Notes under the pieces: model-generated
Told to the model about the DNA's origin: nothing
Seen by the model: the letters and a program-made list of their open reading frames with translations, nothing else
The model's database searches: none
Part shown: piece after piece, positions 12,591-24,559 of the stretch
Layout of the letters: every line of letters begins with the position of its first letter
Position numbering within the stretch: the stretch's first letter is position 1
Program-made: the position numbers and the translations under genes
NCBI GenBank assembly: GCA_038501625.1
Contig: JAZAYU010000012.1
Location: 3,162,001-3,226,000 of the forward strand
Direction: 5' to 3'
DNA: 64,000 bases
Source: Corbicula japonica
Taxonomy: Eukaryota; Mollusca; Bivalvia; Venerida; Cyrenidae

Positions 12591-14371
12591 TTATATAATT
12601 CGATGGTGAATTAGGAAGTCAAAAGCTCCCATATATCTATCAGCGGAAGGTGCATCTACTTGTAATTTCATCACTCTGGCAGTTGTTGATTCTGTACAAG
12701 CCCAGGTTTCTGAAACAAACAACTTTAACTTCAGCAATCTTTATTTGATTAGTGTAAGTTTGTTATGATTGTTTACATTTTTATCATAAAATAGATGTCG
12801 TTTTTCAAGAGTTGCAGATGAAATAATTTTGAATTGCTAAACATCATAAATATGAAATGTTATCATACAAAAATGATCATTTGATGATATCTGTAAAATT
12901 GTTAAATCCAAACTGAAAAATTAACAATAATTACTTTCATCAAATTCTCCAAGGGGCTCGCCATTGATCATGTCGGTTATTTTGAAGACTGTGCCACCAA
13001 GGTTGTCTCGTATACAGATATTCGTTTCAATCTTTAGAAAAAGACGAAAAAACAAAACATAACAATTTAAACGGTTACAATTACTACAATTTAAAATCAT
13101 ATGATTCCTTTTCGTTTCGACTATAAATGCGAAACTGTAAGCCATTGGTACTTTTTATATAGGTGTAAAGTGCTTACGTCAAAGCAGCAAAACTTAAGTT
13201 CAATGTAACAATAGCAACAGTAACTGAAGTACAATGTAGAAGTATTTAAAGCGAATAAGAATTCAACAGAAGTTTGGAGTTGTTATATGTCAGCTGGTAA
13301 TGCTTCTTGACATCAGTATAATGATCGAGTCAATATTAAACTCATTAAAGCATTAAAATACTCGGAACCTGCAGTTCCGTTACCGCTGCCAGCGATAACA
13401 AACTTATGTCTCTAGTATTGATGTTTTCTTATTTTGTTTGCGTTTTTTTTCACATTAATGTAATACTTTTACTTGTTTTACTTTTAAAGTAATGTTAAAG
13501 CTCAAGAAATACATTAATTACCTCCAATACGTTGTCAAAGAACAGCATAAGATGACCACGTGGGTAATTCCAGTCCAATGTTCCATTTTTGCACTGGCTG
13601 GGTATAGTGACATTCATAGTTGAATTTCTTTGCCACGGACCCCTGAAAATTCATATTTTAATATGTGCAACTATTTGTAATCACTGTTGAAGATTTTTCT
13701 ATTATAAATCCGAAAAGTAAGACTAAATATTTTGATTTACTCACAGAAGTGCTAGTTGCGCTTATCTAGCAATAGATTACAAAACCATTTTGTACTTGTG
13801 AATGACTGTTTAAATGCTACTGATAAAGCATCGTTGTAGCATTTTGATACCCGTTGTTTTTTTACTTAATTCAAAATTTTGCTATTTTATTCGAATGACA
13901 TTTCTTATTATCAGAGTCATTCCATGTTGTCTTTTTTCTGGTTCTTTCTTAAGTGGCACAATTAATGAGTGTTTTTGGATAAATTATAATGTCAATTTGA
14001 TAAGTAAATTAAGTAAATTAACAAAAAAAGATTTCACAATATTTTAAGGGAACATATAATGATGTTTACACTTTTAGTGCGCATAATAATATTAACATGA
14101 CCCCGCGAACGCAAAACGTTTTAGTATGTGTTCAAAATCAACAAATATTGAAAAAGATCTTTAAATCATATGTTGATTCGGTGGTTCTCATTCCATGTTG
14201 TTTTGTATATTCATTGCTTCAGACATGGCAAACAAGCCACTATGTAAGGCAAATAATTAGTCAAAATATGTGAAATACTTACGGATTGGGCATCACATAA
14301 CAGGGATCATCAAATATTAACATAGAAGCGGCAGAAATACCACTGACCACTAAAAACAGACTGGTCCACAT
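12591..14371 (-). CDS. Gene B: small secreted meteorin-N-domain-like protein, 4 exons
   Basis: Exons on the minus strand: 14371-14283 (89 nt), 13642-13522 (121 nt), 13031-12935 (97 nt), 12709-12591 (119 nt, stop TAA). Phases 2, 0 and 1 are identical to genes A and C. The total is 141 residues. The leader MWTSLFLVVSGISAAS precedes LIFDDPCYV. Exon 2 has CKNGTLDWNYPRGHLMLFF, exon 3 NICIRDNLGGTVFKI, exon 4 TWACTEST and LQVDAPSADRYMGAFDFLI. All four cysteines, the W-x-YP-x-GH motif and two N-glycosylation sites are kept. It is in tandem with gene A. Its introns are short and carry none of the tandem arrays of gene A. It differs from A and C by a leader two codons shorter and by one codon lost in exon 3. 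Confidence 0.85.
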
Positions 14372-15867
14372 GATTTTAATTTAATGGTTGTGAGTATACT
14401 GATGTTTATAGACAGTTTGAAAGTTTCCCGAACTGAAATAAGATAACAATATATAGAACATAGTCATCTGAACATTTTGAAACAATTTTTTTCTGATAAG
14501 CAAATATCTTCCACTTGCAGGTCAATAAAACTGACTTGTTTATAAGTTTAGTTTCTTCAAGTTAAAAGCTCCATTACTCTACTCATTTGGATTAAATATT
14601 TGCCCATCAATCCTACTTAATAATGTATTCTATAATTAAAAACCTTAGCCTGTCATTTGATCAATAAAATTATCTCTTTTACAAAATAGTTACACCAATA
14701 TTTCTGTATGGTTGCGAAAGTTTATAATTCGGTATAAACTTCACACTACAAAGAGTACAAATAATGTTTTTAAAAACATAATGTCAACTTGTCAAGACTT
14801 GCAATTTCAATTGTGTTTATGGTGATACTTGATTCATGGCACAGTTAATTAAATCTTTAGGCAGAATAACCTTGGTATGCCCATCTCAAGAGAAGCTATC
14901 TGACAATGTGTGTAACTTGTTGCTAAGTTATTTTAACAACCGTGGTCTAACCCTTATATATAACTTTCCATTAACAATTTTGTAACCTGTTGAATAGCAT
15001 CTGGGATTATCATGTCTAATGTCAAATGACATAAACTATCATTTAAGCAAATCTTTTAACATATTTTCATTTAAAGAGAACAATCAGGTAAGAAGAATAT
15101 CTCAATATCACGAGCTATAGTGATTATTCGGAATACAGGAATCCGATCTTGTAAAATTTAAAAAATGTGCTAAAAATCACATGGATATCTTCATTATTAG
15201 CTTATAAAAACATTACTTTTGACAAAACAAATCCTGTAAAAAGCATGTTTGTTAGACCAATAGTTATTTTCGTCGTTTATTGTCCATATTGCGATCCTAC
15301 CATATGAATTAACATGTGTTCTTATATTGTTTGAACAAAAACTTGAAATTTTTAAACATAAACCGTTGCATTATCCGTATTATTAAACTGGAAGATATTG
15401 AAATAGTTATGTTTATAGTTAACCTTATGTCTCTCCGCTTATTTTAAATTCTTTAGTCTGAAACAAGAGCGAAAATAACTTATTACTTTCTCAATTTTTA
15501 AATAACTAACATTCTTGGTTTCATTGTATTATAGTAAAATAAATGTTACTTTTTGTTTACTTTCAATTTAACGTATTGGTGTCTGTATTTTAACTATTGA
15601 ATATTATTTTTTGGGGTTGTCCCGGTTAGCTCAATCGGTTGCGCCGCAGGAATTGCAGGGCTAGGCGCTGTCGCCGTAACGGTGCGGGTTCGCTCCCAGC
15701 TAGAGGCACTATCATTTAAACAAAGTGTACTACAAGTCATTTTATCAGTATGTCGTATAACTGGGTCTTATCGTACATTAAATAGGACAACAGAAACCGG
15801 AAATAGTTAAGTTTATTTACATTGTAATTTTTCAAATGAAATCAGCAATAGAAACATTCACAAAAAC
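14372..15867. promoter_or_regulatory. Shared upstream region of divergent genes B and C
   Basis: The start codons of B (minus) and C (plus) face away from each other across 1.5 kb. The region is AT-rich and holds a SINE at 15615-15709. I cannot identify a TATA box or other specific sites with confidence, or transcription starts. Co-regulation is only suggested by the arrangement. Confidence 0.35.
15615..15709 (+). mobile_element. tRNA-derived SINE, copy 1
   Basis: It has a tRNA-like A box (TTAGCTCAATCGGTTGCG) and B box (GGTGCGGGTTCGCTCCC) with the middle GCTAGGCGCTGTCGCCGT shared with the copy at 38028. The arms cannot fold as a proper tRNA, so it is called a SINE and not a tRNA gene. Confidence 0.7.
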
Positions 15868-18561
15868 ATGATAATTAAAGGGATCTACCTTTTATCCGTT
15901 TTGCTGACCATAGACGGATTTATGTTTGATGATCATTGCAACATTTTATCGAGTAATCTGCCGTAAGTAAAATCTTTCAAATAAACAGCCTCTTTTATTC
16001 AAAGACAGCTTTAGTAAAAAAATTATGTATTCCGTATGAATATTGTGGGATAGGAAATATTGTATTCAAAAACTTTACATAACTGCAGATAGTATGCTTC
16101 TTTTGAATTAAAAACAAAAACATAAAAAACATGGTTCTATAAACAATTAAAGTAATAAAGCGAATAACACTTAAAAATTCCTATACTTAACATTAGAATG
16201 CACATGTGCTGCGAAAGAAAAAAAAACAACATTTAAATCGTTTTGAAAACTGATCTACTATTTATTTTATCCTGTATTGTTTTAAAATTTGATGTTTATA
16301 AGATATTGTAATGCAAAAAATAACCATATACTTAAAATGTACAATGAGAGCTTTCCTGTAAACTGGAACATTTCAGACTACCTTGGGAAGAGAACGCAAC
16401 GTTTAGCTTGACGGTGCCGACTTACTGTAATAATGGATCATTTTACTGGAGTTACCCGCATGGGCATGCGTTGTTGCTGTTCTCTAATCCACAACAAGTA
16501 TGATGTCGTTCTCGGTTTGTTTGTTTGTTTGTTTGTTGTTGTGTTTTTTTTAATATGATCATTCTGCTGAGTAAAACATTTGAACTGGTATAGTTTTTCA
16601 AAATATAAAAACTTTTTAATAAGATATAATAACTATACAATTATATACAAGCATACATGCGATCTTAGCGTGCTTTGTTAAACAAGTATGTTCTTACTAG
16701 ATGTGACCGCGGACCGAGCTAAAACATCTAAACATGTATTTATCATAATTATATTTAACCAAGGATAAGACAAAAGCTCGCATTGGCGCCTCATTCGTAT
16801 TTATACAACATCTACTATGATCTAATCTGAAGAACGATTCATTAATTCTTATTCGTAATGAATAAATACGTTTTATTCGCTGTTGGTGTTGACATTAAAA
16901 CTTGATCGAAGTTCTAGCAACTGAAAGTATCAATTCCTTATACACATATTATGCACTGTTTGTAGACAATAATGACTATCTGTATCAAAGACCACATTGG
17001 AGGACACGAGTTCAGAATCACCAACACCAAGGACAACATACCGTTGCTTCTTGATGTTCATCAAGGTAGACATAATAACAGTTTTACTCTTGATTTCTTG
17101 AGTTGCAGTGTAAAGGTTTAACAGTTTGTATGCTTATTAATATTTTATTTACGAAGTAATAAATTAATAAATTATTGATATCTAATTACTACACATTTCG
17201 ATTTCAGTTAGATTTTGGCTTGCAACGAAACATCAAACACAATGCGCGGTGACAGACATTTTCGTTTAGAAGTAGCGCTTGAAAGTATAATTGACAGAAC
17301 GTTGTTCGTTGGTACAATGTAATCACGCCTCCAGATTGCTTTACTTTAAGCCACGCATTTTATTATTGTTTCAACATTCGCAAGGGGAATGAACCAACAG
17401 CTACAAAAATTTAATTGACAGCAAAACCTAATTGGAAGTAAAATACAGCGTCTTTTGATTAGAGCGGGAGTTCTAACAGTAGTCGAAAGACAAAATACAT
17501 GGTCGGCGTCTTGTGAAGTGCTGCAGTGCAACAGCTGTTTACAGAGGTTGCTTGATGGGTCAAAATATAATTTAAATCGAAATTTGTAGTAAATATAACT
17601 GTGAATAAGTTAAGGAACGTAAGGAAATCGCTTGCTGACGTGACGTTATCAACATTGCTAGACCGGTCCGGTCATCGTCGACTATCGTTCTCTTGGTTAC
17701 TTCAGCGTGACGTGTCGTTATCAACATTGCTAGACCAGTCCGTTCATCGTCGACTATCGTTTTCACGCACTGTTAAACAAGCGAAATGGGAACCAAGAAC
17801 TAAATTGGCATCAGGGTGCAATAGAAAATTATATGTTCTAAAGAAATTTCACCTTAATTTTTCAAAAGTAAGGACGATAAAGGGCAAACGACATTGCCAT
17901 AGAGACATCCTTTTTCTTAGAAATACATGTATGGTTGCAATAACTTTATAAAATAAATGCCATTTTACCAATACGAAAATATAGGAAAGATTTTGGGTGT
18001 TCTGTACTTAAAAAACATGCGGATTGTTTTTGCAATTTTAAAACACGTATGTTTGAAAAATATTAACTATATTTGGTATTTTGATCTGTTATTTCCCGAA
18101 AGAAGTATAAAGCTTGCAATGAATTAAAATCTTTCTCTTTGTTCTCATGATAATTTTATTTTATGATCTGGTGCTCATATCCGGTGCATACTGTTCATAT
18201 TAGATCTAAAAACAATAAACATGATTTCCAGCGGAGACAAAGTACACAAAGTATACAAAGACAGATGCTTAATTACTATGCCGGTATGAAAGACTTTGTT
18301 TTGTCTCTTTTTCGAAGAACAAGATAACATCATTTAACAACACTTCGCGTATCTTTACGATTAAAAAAATATATATATAACGTCTTATAATGGTTTAATC
18401 TCAGCACTTTGTTTACTATGTGATATTATTGTTTGTTTGCAGAGAACTGGGTCTGCACAGATCATACTAGAGACGTGAAGATAGTGCTAAAGATCGATGC
18501 ACCGGATCCGCCTTTGTTCATGGGCGCTATAAAATACATGATAACTAAAAACAACAGTTGA
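15868..18561 (+). CDS. Gene C: small secreted meteorin-N-domain-like protein, 4 exons
   Basis: Exons: 15868-15962 (95 nt), 16377-16497 (121 nt), 16966-17065 (100 nt), 18443-18561 (119 nt, stop TGA). The total is 144 residues, with phases identical to A and B. The leader (IIKGIYLLSVLLTIDG) is followed by FMFDDHC. Exon 2 has CNNGSFYWSYPHGHALLLF, exon 3 TICIKDHIGGHEFRI, exon 4 ENWVCTDHTRDV and LKIDAPDPPLFMGAIKYMI. It ends NNS like gene A, and exon lengths equal those of A. Two N-glycosylation sites (NAT, NGS) are in the same places. AATAAA lies 40 nt past the stop. Function is unknown; secretion and a CUB-like fold are inferred. Confidence 0.86.
17638..17772. repeat. Two-copy 71-bp tandem repeat in gene C intron 3
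   Basis: Two adjacent units sharing CGTTATCAACATTGCTAGACC and TCATCGTCGACTATCGTT, offset by about 71 bp. Confidence 0.8.
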
Positions 18562-18600
18562 TTTGATATTGTTTTATAGATTAATACAATGCTATTTCTA

Positions 18601-18606
18601 AATAAA
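18601..18606 (+). promoter_or_regulatory. Polyadenylation signal of gene C
   Basis: AATAAA hexamer 40 nt downstream of the TGA stop of gene C. Confidence 0.55.
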
Positions 18607-19270
18607 AAGAAACGCATTATTTAGTCGCATGTTTTGTAATAACTTAATATTTTCAAATGACTTTCAGTGTTATTACAACAAATCTAGGAAATACATGACT
18701 GAGCGTTATGTGATAATCAAACTCCCTGCTGAGGCATCTATATATACGTGGATTTAGCCTGGAATCACATGGGTTGTCTTAATGCTATATCTATTGACTT
18801 TAAAAATAAATAAAAGAAATAATTTTCAACTTTAGTGTCATTTATGAAATATAACATTCACTCTATACTAGTGTATCAAGAAATTTTATATTCAAAAGAT
18901 AAAAGTATACAGTCTTTTCCTAATGGACTGCGTCACGAGGAACTGACAGTATAATTTCTATCTGTTTTTGACGGCAGACGAGTTTTGAACAAACTCTAAC
19001 AGCATGTGCCTTATGTGTCGCAAAACAGAATTATCGCATTTGTTAGTTTGTTGTTGTTGTTTTTTAAGTTTGAGTCGATTGCTCTCCTGCTATTCTGTAT
19101 CTAGCAATATACTTATAAAACACTTGCATCTTGCCTTGAAACTGGTGTTTCGTCGTCTGTGATTGAAGTATACGTCTCTAGGCATTTATATGTTTCATGG
19201 ATACATTAAAGAATGTGATCTTGCCGTTAAACGTGCATAATAAATATGCGTGTTTCTGCATCCATTCTAG

Positions 19271-19836
19271 ATGGAAAAAAAACAACAGAGAAATACATAC
19301 AAGTGATGAAGATGATAGTTCTATGCCTCGAGAGTACAATTCCCATCCAACGAGGTGGGGCGACGTCATTGGTGACATCAAGGCAAACACCAACCATTCA
19401 AACGAACCTACCAGAGAACTGTACAGAGGCAGCACTGTAAGGCAGATGCGGGACAGGTTATCCGCTAAACTCTGCACCTTGATGGCAAAGGCTCCGGGAA
19501 TCATCAGCAATGGTGAAATAAGGTATTGTTTTTAAGTTAAATATTTAAAGAAGTTTTTTAATGAAACCGTTGATTCACACTTTCTTAGAAATGAATTAAC
19601 CTGTTGTTTTACAAATATCTTAATGTTTCAATATGTTGCACATCTATATATACTAATACATGAATAATGTTTCAGTAAGCAGCTAGACAAGTGCGTGCGT
19701 TAAATACGCGACATGTGGATTGCATGATGACGCCAACCGACTGAAGCAACACATTCCGCAGCAGATCCACAAGATCGGCCGAGGGGACGGCGGGACCTTT
19801 GGCACAATTAATAAGAGAAAATCAAGAAATATATAA
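19271..19836 (+). pseudogene. Unrecognised coding relic with a 4-bp frameshift
   Basis: A hydrophilic frame runs to about 19522 (motifs PTRWGDVIGDIKANTNHS, RELYRGSTVRQMRDRLSAKL) and ends at a GT that could be a donor. A second coding-like block at 19690-19836 follows a TTTCAG acceptor (motifs KQLDKCV, then CGLHDDANRLKQHI and GRGDGGTFGTINKR). The blocks are out of frame because GTGC is directly repeated at about 19692-19699, which brings in a stop. I do not recognise the protein; it could be a decayed host gene or an element gene. Confidence 0.4.
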
Positions 19837-19849
19837 CAACCTTTTAAAA

Positions 19850-21117
19850 CACAAAAGGCCAACGTACTTCAAAATATAGTAATTGTTAGTTCTGAAGAAT
19901 CGAAATAAAATAGTTATTGTAATAAATCAATGACCAAACTTTGCGTTTTATGATTTGTTTTAGTTTATACAAATTTGTTTGAAACAACTCCCTGATGTTT
20001 ACTGATTTCTTTTCTCAAACCTCGATGGTTTCAATTTTCCCTGCATTTGAATAACTTACTTATGCCGAACATTTCTATAGTTTACCTGGAATGCTTGTCA
20101 CAAAATTTGAATCGTGACGAAAGTTGCCATAAGAATTTGTGGACCAAGCATGAACTGTCAATTTTTTATTTTTTTCTGCATAAATAATAGATCTGAAAGC
20201 GATAGTGTGTACATTTATGCAGAAAATTTTGTGACAAGAATTTCATGTAAACTATAGCAATGCTCGGCGTAAGTAAGGTATCAAAATGCATGGAAAATTG
20301 TGCGCTTGAACAAACGGCTATGATGGGAATTGTTTTCTTTAATTTTCAAGAGCATCTCATTGAAAATGCATACCGTCTCAATTAGCGCCGCCATCTTTTA
20401 GTGGTACCAAAGCATCGTATCGTTTGATTCCTACCACTGAAAATTTTATTTTTCGGCATCAAACTTCTGCCTGGTTGTAATGTTCTTTGCAACAATTAAA
20501 CCATTAAAATAAAACTACTTTTTGTACTTTTTCAGTTTATTTACAAGAAGTTAGAACATTATCTCCAAATCATTACACATACATCATAAAAATTTCAAGA
20601 CGTAAACATGATCCATAGAACCATGTTTACTCAGTAGTGGTTAATACCGAGCAAATGTTTTCTCAAAGTTTGCTAAGCACGAAAAATAGTTTACATTTGT
20701 AAATATGAGAGTATTTAGTTTTATTTCTTTTATTTCATTTTATTCACCAAATTAATGACTGATTAAACATAATAGCCACATATTTTAACAAGGGGTTCAT
20801 TTTGAATAAGAATGGGACATTGGGGATGTGAAAAAAAGCAATGTTTGCAAAACTAAAAACAAAAACAACTACCGATATTCCATTAATTACCATATTCCAT
20901 TAATTCATTCATAAACATTTAGTCTATTAAGTGAACTTAAAGATTTAGTATCTACAAATGTCGGGTACATGTATGCAGCGTAAATAAAATACTGTGAAAG
21001 TACATGTTTGCCTCGTTAGTAAGACTGCCGTTCATGGTTACATGTACATGTATGAGTACACGGAGGACCTTCTTGATGTATCATTTAACGATTTCCAATT
21101 GCAATAGATGAAAAGGG
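19850..21117. other. Intergenic DNA with one foldback
   Basis: No exon is visible. The only structure is the foldback at 20054-20278. Confidence 0.5.
20054..20278. repeat. Imperfect foldback, 225 bp
   Basis: The left arm CTTACTTATGCCGAACATT..TAGTTTAC and TTGTCACAAAATTT pairs with the right arm AAATTTTGTGACAA..GTAAACTA and AATGCTCGGCGTAAGTAAG. The arms are about 55 bp, diverged. Confidence 0.75.
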
Positions 21118-21470
21118 AAATATGAAGACCCGCGACCACGACAAATATGAAATATTGCAGGCTCGGTTTGATTGAGCCTGTTCATGGGCAGTAATGGAAA
21201 TGCTTATTACTGCCCACGCCGCCTAGCCCCGGGTTGAGCGCAACTCAATATTTACACGAACATACAGTACAATTTTGATCCATCCCAAACGATGGTATGT
21301 ATATATTTAGCGGCGTATGGTCCCCAGTAAAAGAATGGGTCTGCCCTAAACGAGAAAACAATGGGCGGAACTAAACAGAATAGAATTTTAAGAGGGGATC
21401 TTAGAATATAAATCCTGAAATTAAAATTGGCTGGGATATTTAAACCACCCATCATTAAACTGGCCGAAAT
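21118..21470 (+). repeat. Dispersed repeat family R1, copy 1
   Basis: Contains GCAGGCTCGGTTTGATTGAG, CACGCCGCCTAGCCCCGGGTTGAG, GATCCATCCCAAACGATGG and GGGCGGAACTAAACAGAATA. These segments recur in the same order at 41336, reversed at 43232 and 44080, and at 59040. It is non-coding and of unknown class. Confidence 0.75.
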
Positions 21471-21720
21471 AATATGAAAGTAATGTAGACTTCACAATGA
21501 TGTGTGGTTAACTTGGTGCTTAGCAAGCTTAGAGTAGTATATATAAACCAATAACACATGATACAAATACGCGTTCCATCCCAAGTTAATTTATCTTTAA
21601 AATGATGAGAGGATGTAATTGAGGAGACTGTTTGCAGCTACAAACATGCATTCATTTCAGATAAACTGAATGCATGTAAGGAAATAACTTTGCTTTCTGC
21701 ATCAACTCCATAAAATAATA

Positions 21721-22557
21721 CTGTATAAGTGGATAATTTCGCTGGCGAAAAAGTTCGCGTTTTCTGTTTTGCCGGCGTTTCGCGTGCGGAAATGTTCGCG
21801 AAAAATTGATTTCATGAAAATCGTAAAAATTACACGTCGTTATATTCACTCTAAATTATTTGGTTGTCAAAAAAACTTATAGTAGAAACTGAAAGTAGTC
21901 TTCCAAAAACTTGGATTGTTAAATGACAAACTGTGAACATCGTTATCCGACAGTCAATTAGCAACCATCAATGAATTGTTTGCCCTTTTAACAGATTACT
22001 CTATTATTAACGATAACCCGGTGTGAAATCTGACCGCAGTTTTTACCTGTTTACGTTGCAGGTGTGATCAAACTGCGCTTGCCATTTTCGACGTGTTTAA
22101 AACATAATGTGCTGGAGAATTGACCTAATAACAATAAACATTAAGCCAATACATGCACGTTGGCTTATGAAGGCCCATGATTTACTTGCATATCTGCATT
22201 TCACCAATGCGGGATACAGTCCTTACCGATGTACATATATACAAATTACATAGGCAGTTAATAGTTTTCAAAGGAATTGTCTTTTAGTTTATCAAATTTA
22301 ATTAGTACAATTGTGTATAAGTTTTGATATTTGGTATTAATTGTACGTTTACATGGCTTTTAATCTGTACAGGTATACTATGTAGTCTTGTAATAAAGTT
22401 CAATGATCATAATGTTTTGTTTTACCATAGTCCGGTGTAAGGGTAAAATTTTGCTTGTACATAAGCTCTAATTTACGCTGGCTGATAATTTCGCGATTTT
22501 AATCAAATCGCGAAATACGCGAACATTACATCCTCGCGAACATTACCACTTATACAG
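21721..22557. mobile_element. TA-flanked MITE, Tc1/mariner-like
   Basis: The terminal inverted repeat CTGTATAAGTGGATAATTTCGC at the left matches the complement of GCGAACATTACCACTTATACAG at the right, and both ends are bordered by TA (21719-21720 and 22558-22559). Subterminal blocks are rich in CGCGAA and TTCGCG. It is 837 bp and encodes no transposase, so it is a non-autonomous element. The TA duplication points to the Tc1/mariner group. Confidence 0.75.
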
Positions 22558-22559
22558 TA

Positions 22560-24130
22560 TCTTGCTTAGCGTAAGTTATAATAAAAAGTTGTTATCTCAT
22601 CAACTGAATTTATTTGAAACCCAAGGGACTCGAATAGAAACGCTTTAATTTCAAACAATTATCGCGAGCTCGGACAAAGCTTGTAGCATAATTAGAAAAT
22701 GACAATGTTAAGTGAAAAACGCAAATTTGTGTAAAACGATCGACCCTTCTTCAAACACATTAATTTGAAATATACTGGGCACACATAAGCAGCGAACTAA
22801 AATGCATTAAAACAACCTAATCAACCTAAAGGATGAAAACTGTACCCTGAATCAAATGCATCATTTTCCAATTCGCTCTCTACATCAAATGCATTATATT
22901 CATATTTTGCTTAGAACAGATGGAGAGAACCGTTCAACCTTGAATGAAATGCATAATTTGAAACATACATGTATAAGATGAGAAATTAGATTACTCGCTA
23001 TACCAATCTGAAATCTCCACCAGCAGGAAAATGAGAATTATTGTTCATTATATCAGTTTCACTAATTATGCTTGTCTAAGAGACAATAACAATCAGTAAT
23101 AAAACAAACAATCCTGGTTCATTATAATCTCATCATAATTATACAAATGTACAGCTTGCTTCAACGAGTTTTGTGACTGAAGAGAGGAGTTTACCTTATG
23201 ACAATTCTATTCCAATTTTAAATGTACATCTTCAATTAATAATAAACTGATATCATGAAAGAATATAACCCGATCGTGATAGTTTAAGGTTGGTTATATC
23301 TAATAGGCTTAGTGAACCGAAGGTAATGAAATACATAGTTACAATCACACCGAACATTTAAATGTACATCTACAATTAAAAACATTACCTGTCGGCATGT
23401 TCATTGTATGGTCATGATATGATCTTAAATGTTTACCGAAAAAAAAATGAAAACTTACCACTTTTTAAATTCAAAAATTTTGATAATAATGTTATATTTA
23501 TCTTTCATTTATTGTGTGATATTTGCACGTATTTGAACGTTTGATAAAGCTGGAAGATGGTGTTATTTTTTCACAGAGTTCAGGGTTATCTCCTGTTTTC
23601 TAAAAAATGACGAGATCGATAGTTTTTAACATTAAAGTCTCAAACTGATTATTTGACTGTCAAATTAAGAAGTTAATGGCGTGTGCTGAAGGAAAAACAC
23701 AATCTTTAAAGCCCACTGATGAAAAGAAATAAGATACAGTTACCGTTTTTTGCAAATTACCTCCCTTTTAATAAAACAAAGAACAAAATCCATCGCTTAA
23801 TTTTCCGCAGCTACGTTTTTTTTCTTCTTTCTTTTTTTAAACTGATAAATACTGAACCGACAACTTTCAATATAAACATATTGGTGATCAAATTCCTCCA
23901 GATCTAAGCATTCACTGGCATCATTAACGTAATAGGAGTTTGACATGTTATTTATGTCAAGTTTTCATTTTGGCTCAGTATACATTAAATTCTAATATTA
24001 TAAAGAAGCAATAATTAATATATATTCCCTACATAAAATGTATTGACATTAAACATATTTATTTAAAATATGCACATACAGGGCAAGGAAGTTTTATTTC
24101 TGTCTTCATCACATGACCAAACAAATACAC
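22560..24130. other. AT-rich intergenic DNA
   Basis: I see no supportable gene or repeat. The short reading frames here lack splice context and protein-like composition. Confidence 0.5.
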
Positions 24131-24134
24131 TTAA

Positions 24135-24312
24135 AGAAATTAGAAACGCAACTTCTTTTTACACAAATATTCTCTATGTTTAAAGAAGTTGCGTTTCTAA
24201 TTTCTTTAAGTATATATAATATAGTTTAAGAAATTAAAAACGCAACTTTTTTAACACGATATATATTTTGTATTTAAACAAGTTGCGTTTCATGTTTCTT
24301 TTAGTATATGTT
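24135..24312. repeat. Two adjacent related hairpins
   Basis: AGAAACGCAACTTCTTT pairs with AAAGAAGTTGCGTTTCT (24143-24200). A second hairpin made of diverged copies of the same arms (AAAACGCAACTTTTTT and AACAAGTTGCGTTTCA) follows at 24225-24300. Four copies of one motif alternate in orientation. Confidence 0.85.
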
Positions 24313-24411
24313 ATCATGGTGACTATAGCATGTGAAAGGCCATATACATGTAACTCCTAGCTAGCTTCCAACTGAGCTAACCGTGGCCTTCGCCCACCTC
24401 CTATAATCCCA

Positions 24412-24412
<1 letters not shown>

Positions 24413-24469
<57 letters not shown>

Positions 24470-24491
24470 TTATTATTATTTTTATTATTAT
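24413..24491. repeat. (AAT)n microsatellite followed by (ATT)n
   Basis: About 18 AAT units run into TTATTATTATT, so the two halves are complementary and can fold back. Confidence 0.95.
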
Positions 24492-24559
24492 GGCTTTGCG
24501 ACCATCATTAATCCTGATTAACATAATCATCGGCAACCGACATGAGATCATACGAATCA

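Noticed and set aside
15615..15709. tRNA gene
   Set aside because: A and B boxes are present but acceptor and anticodon arms do not pair, and diverged copies exist elsewhere in the window, as expected for a SINE.
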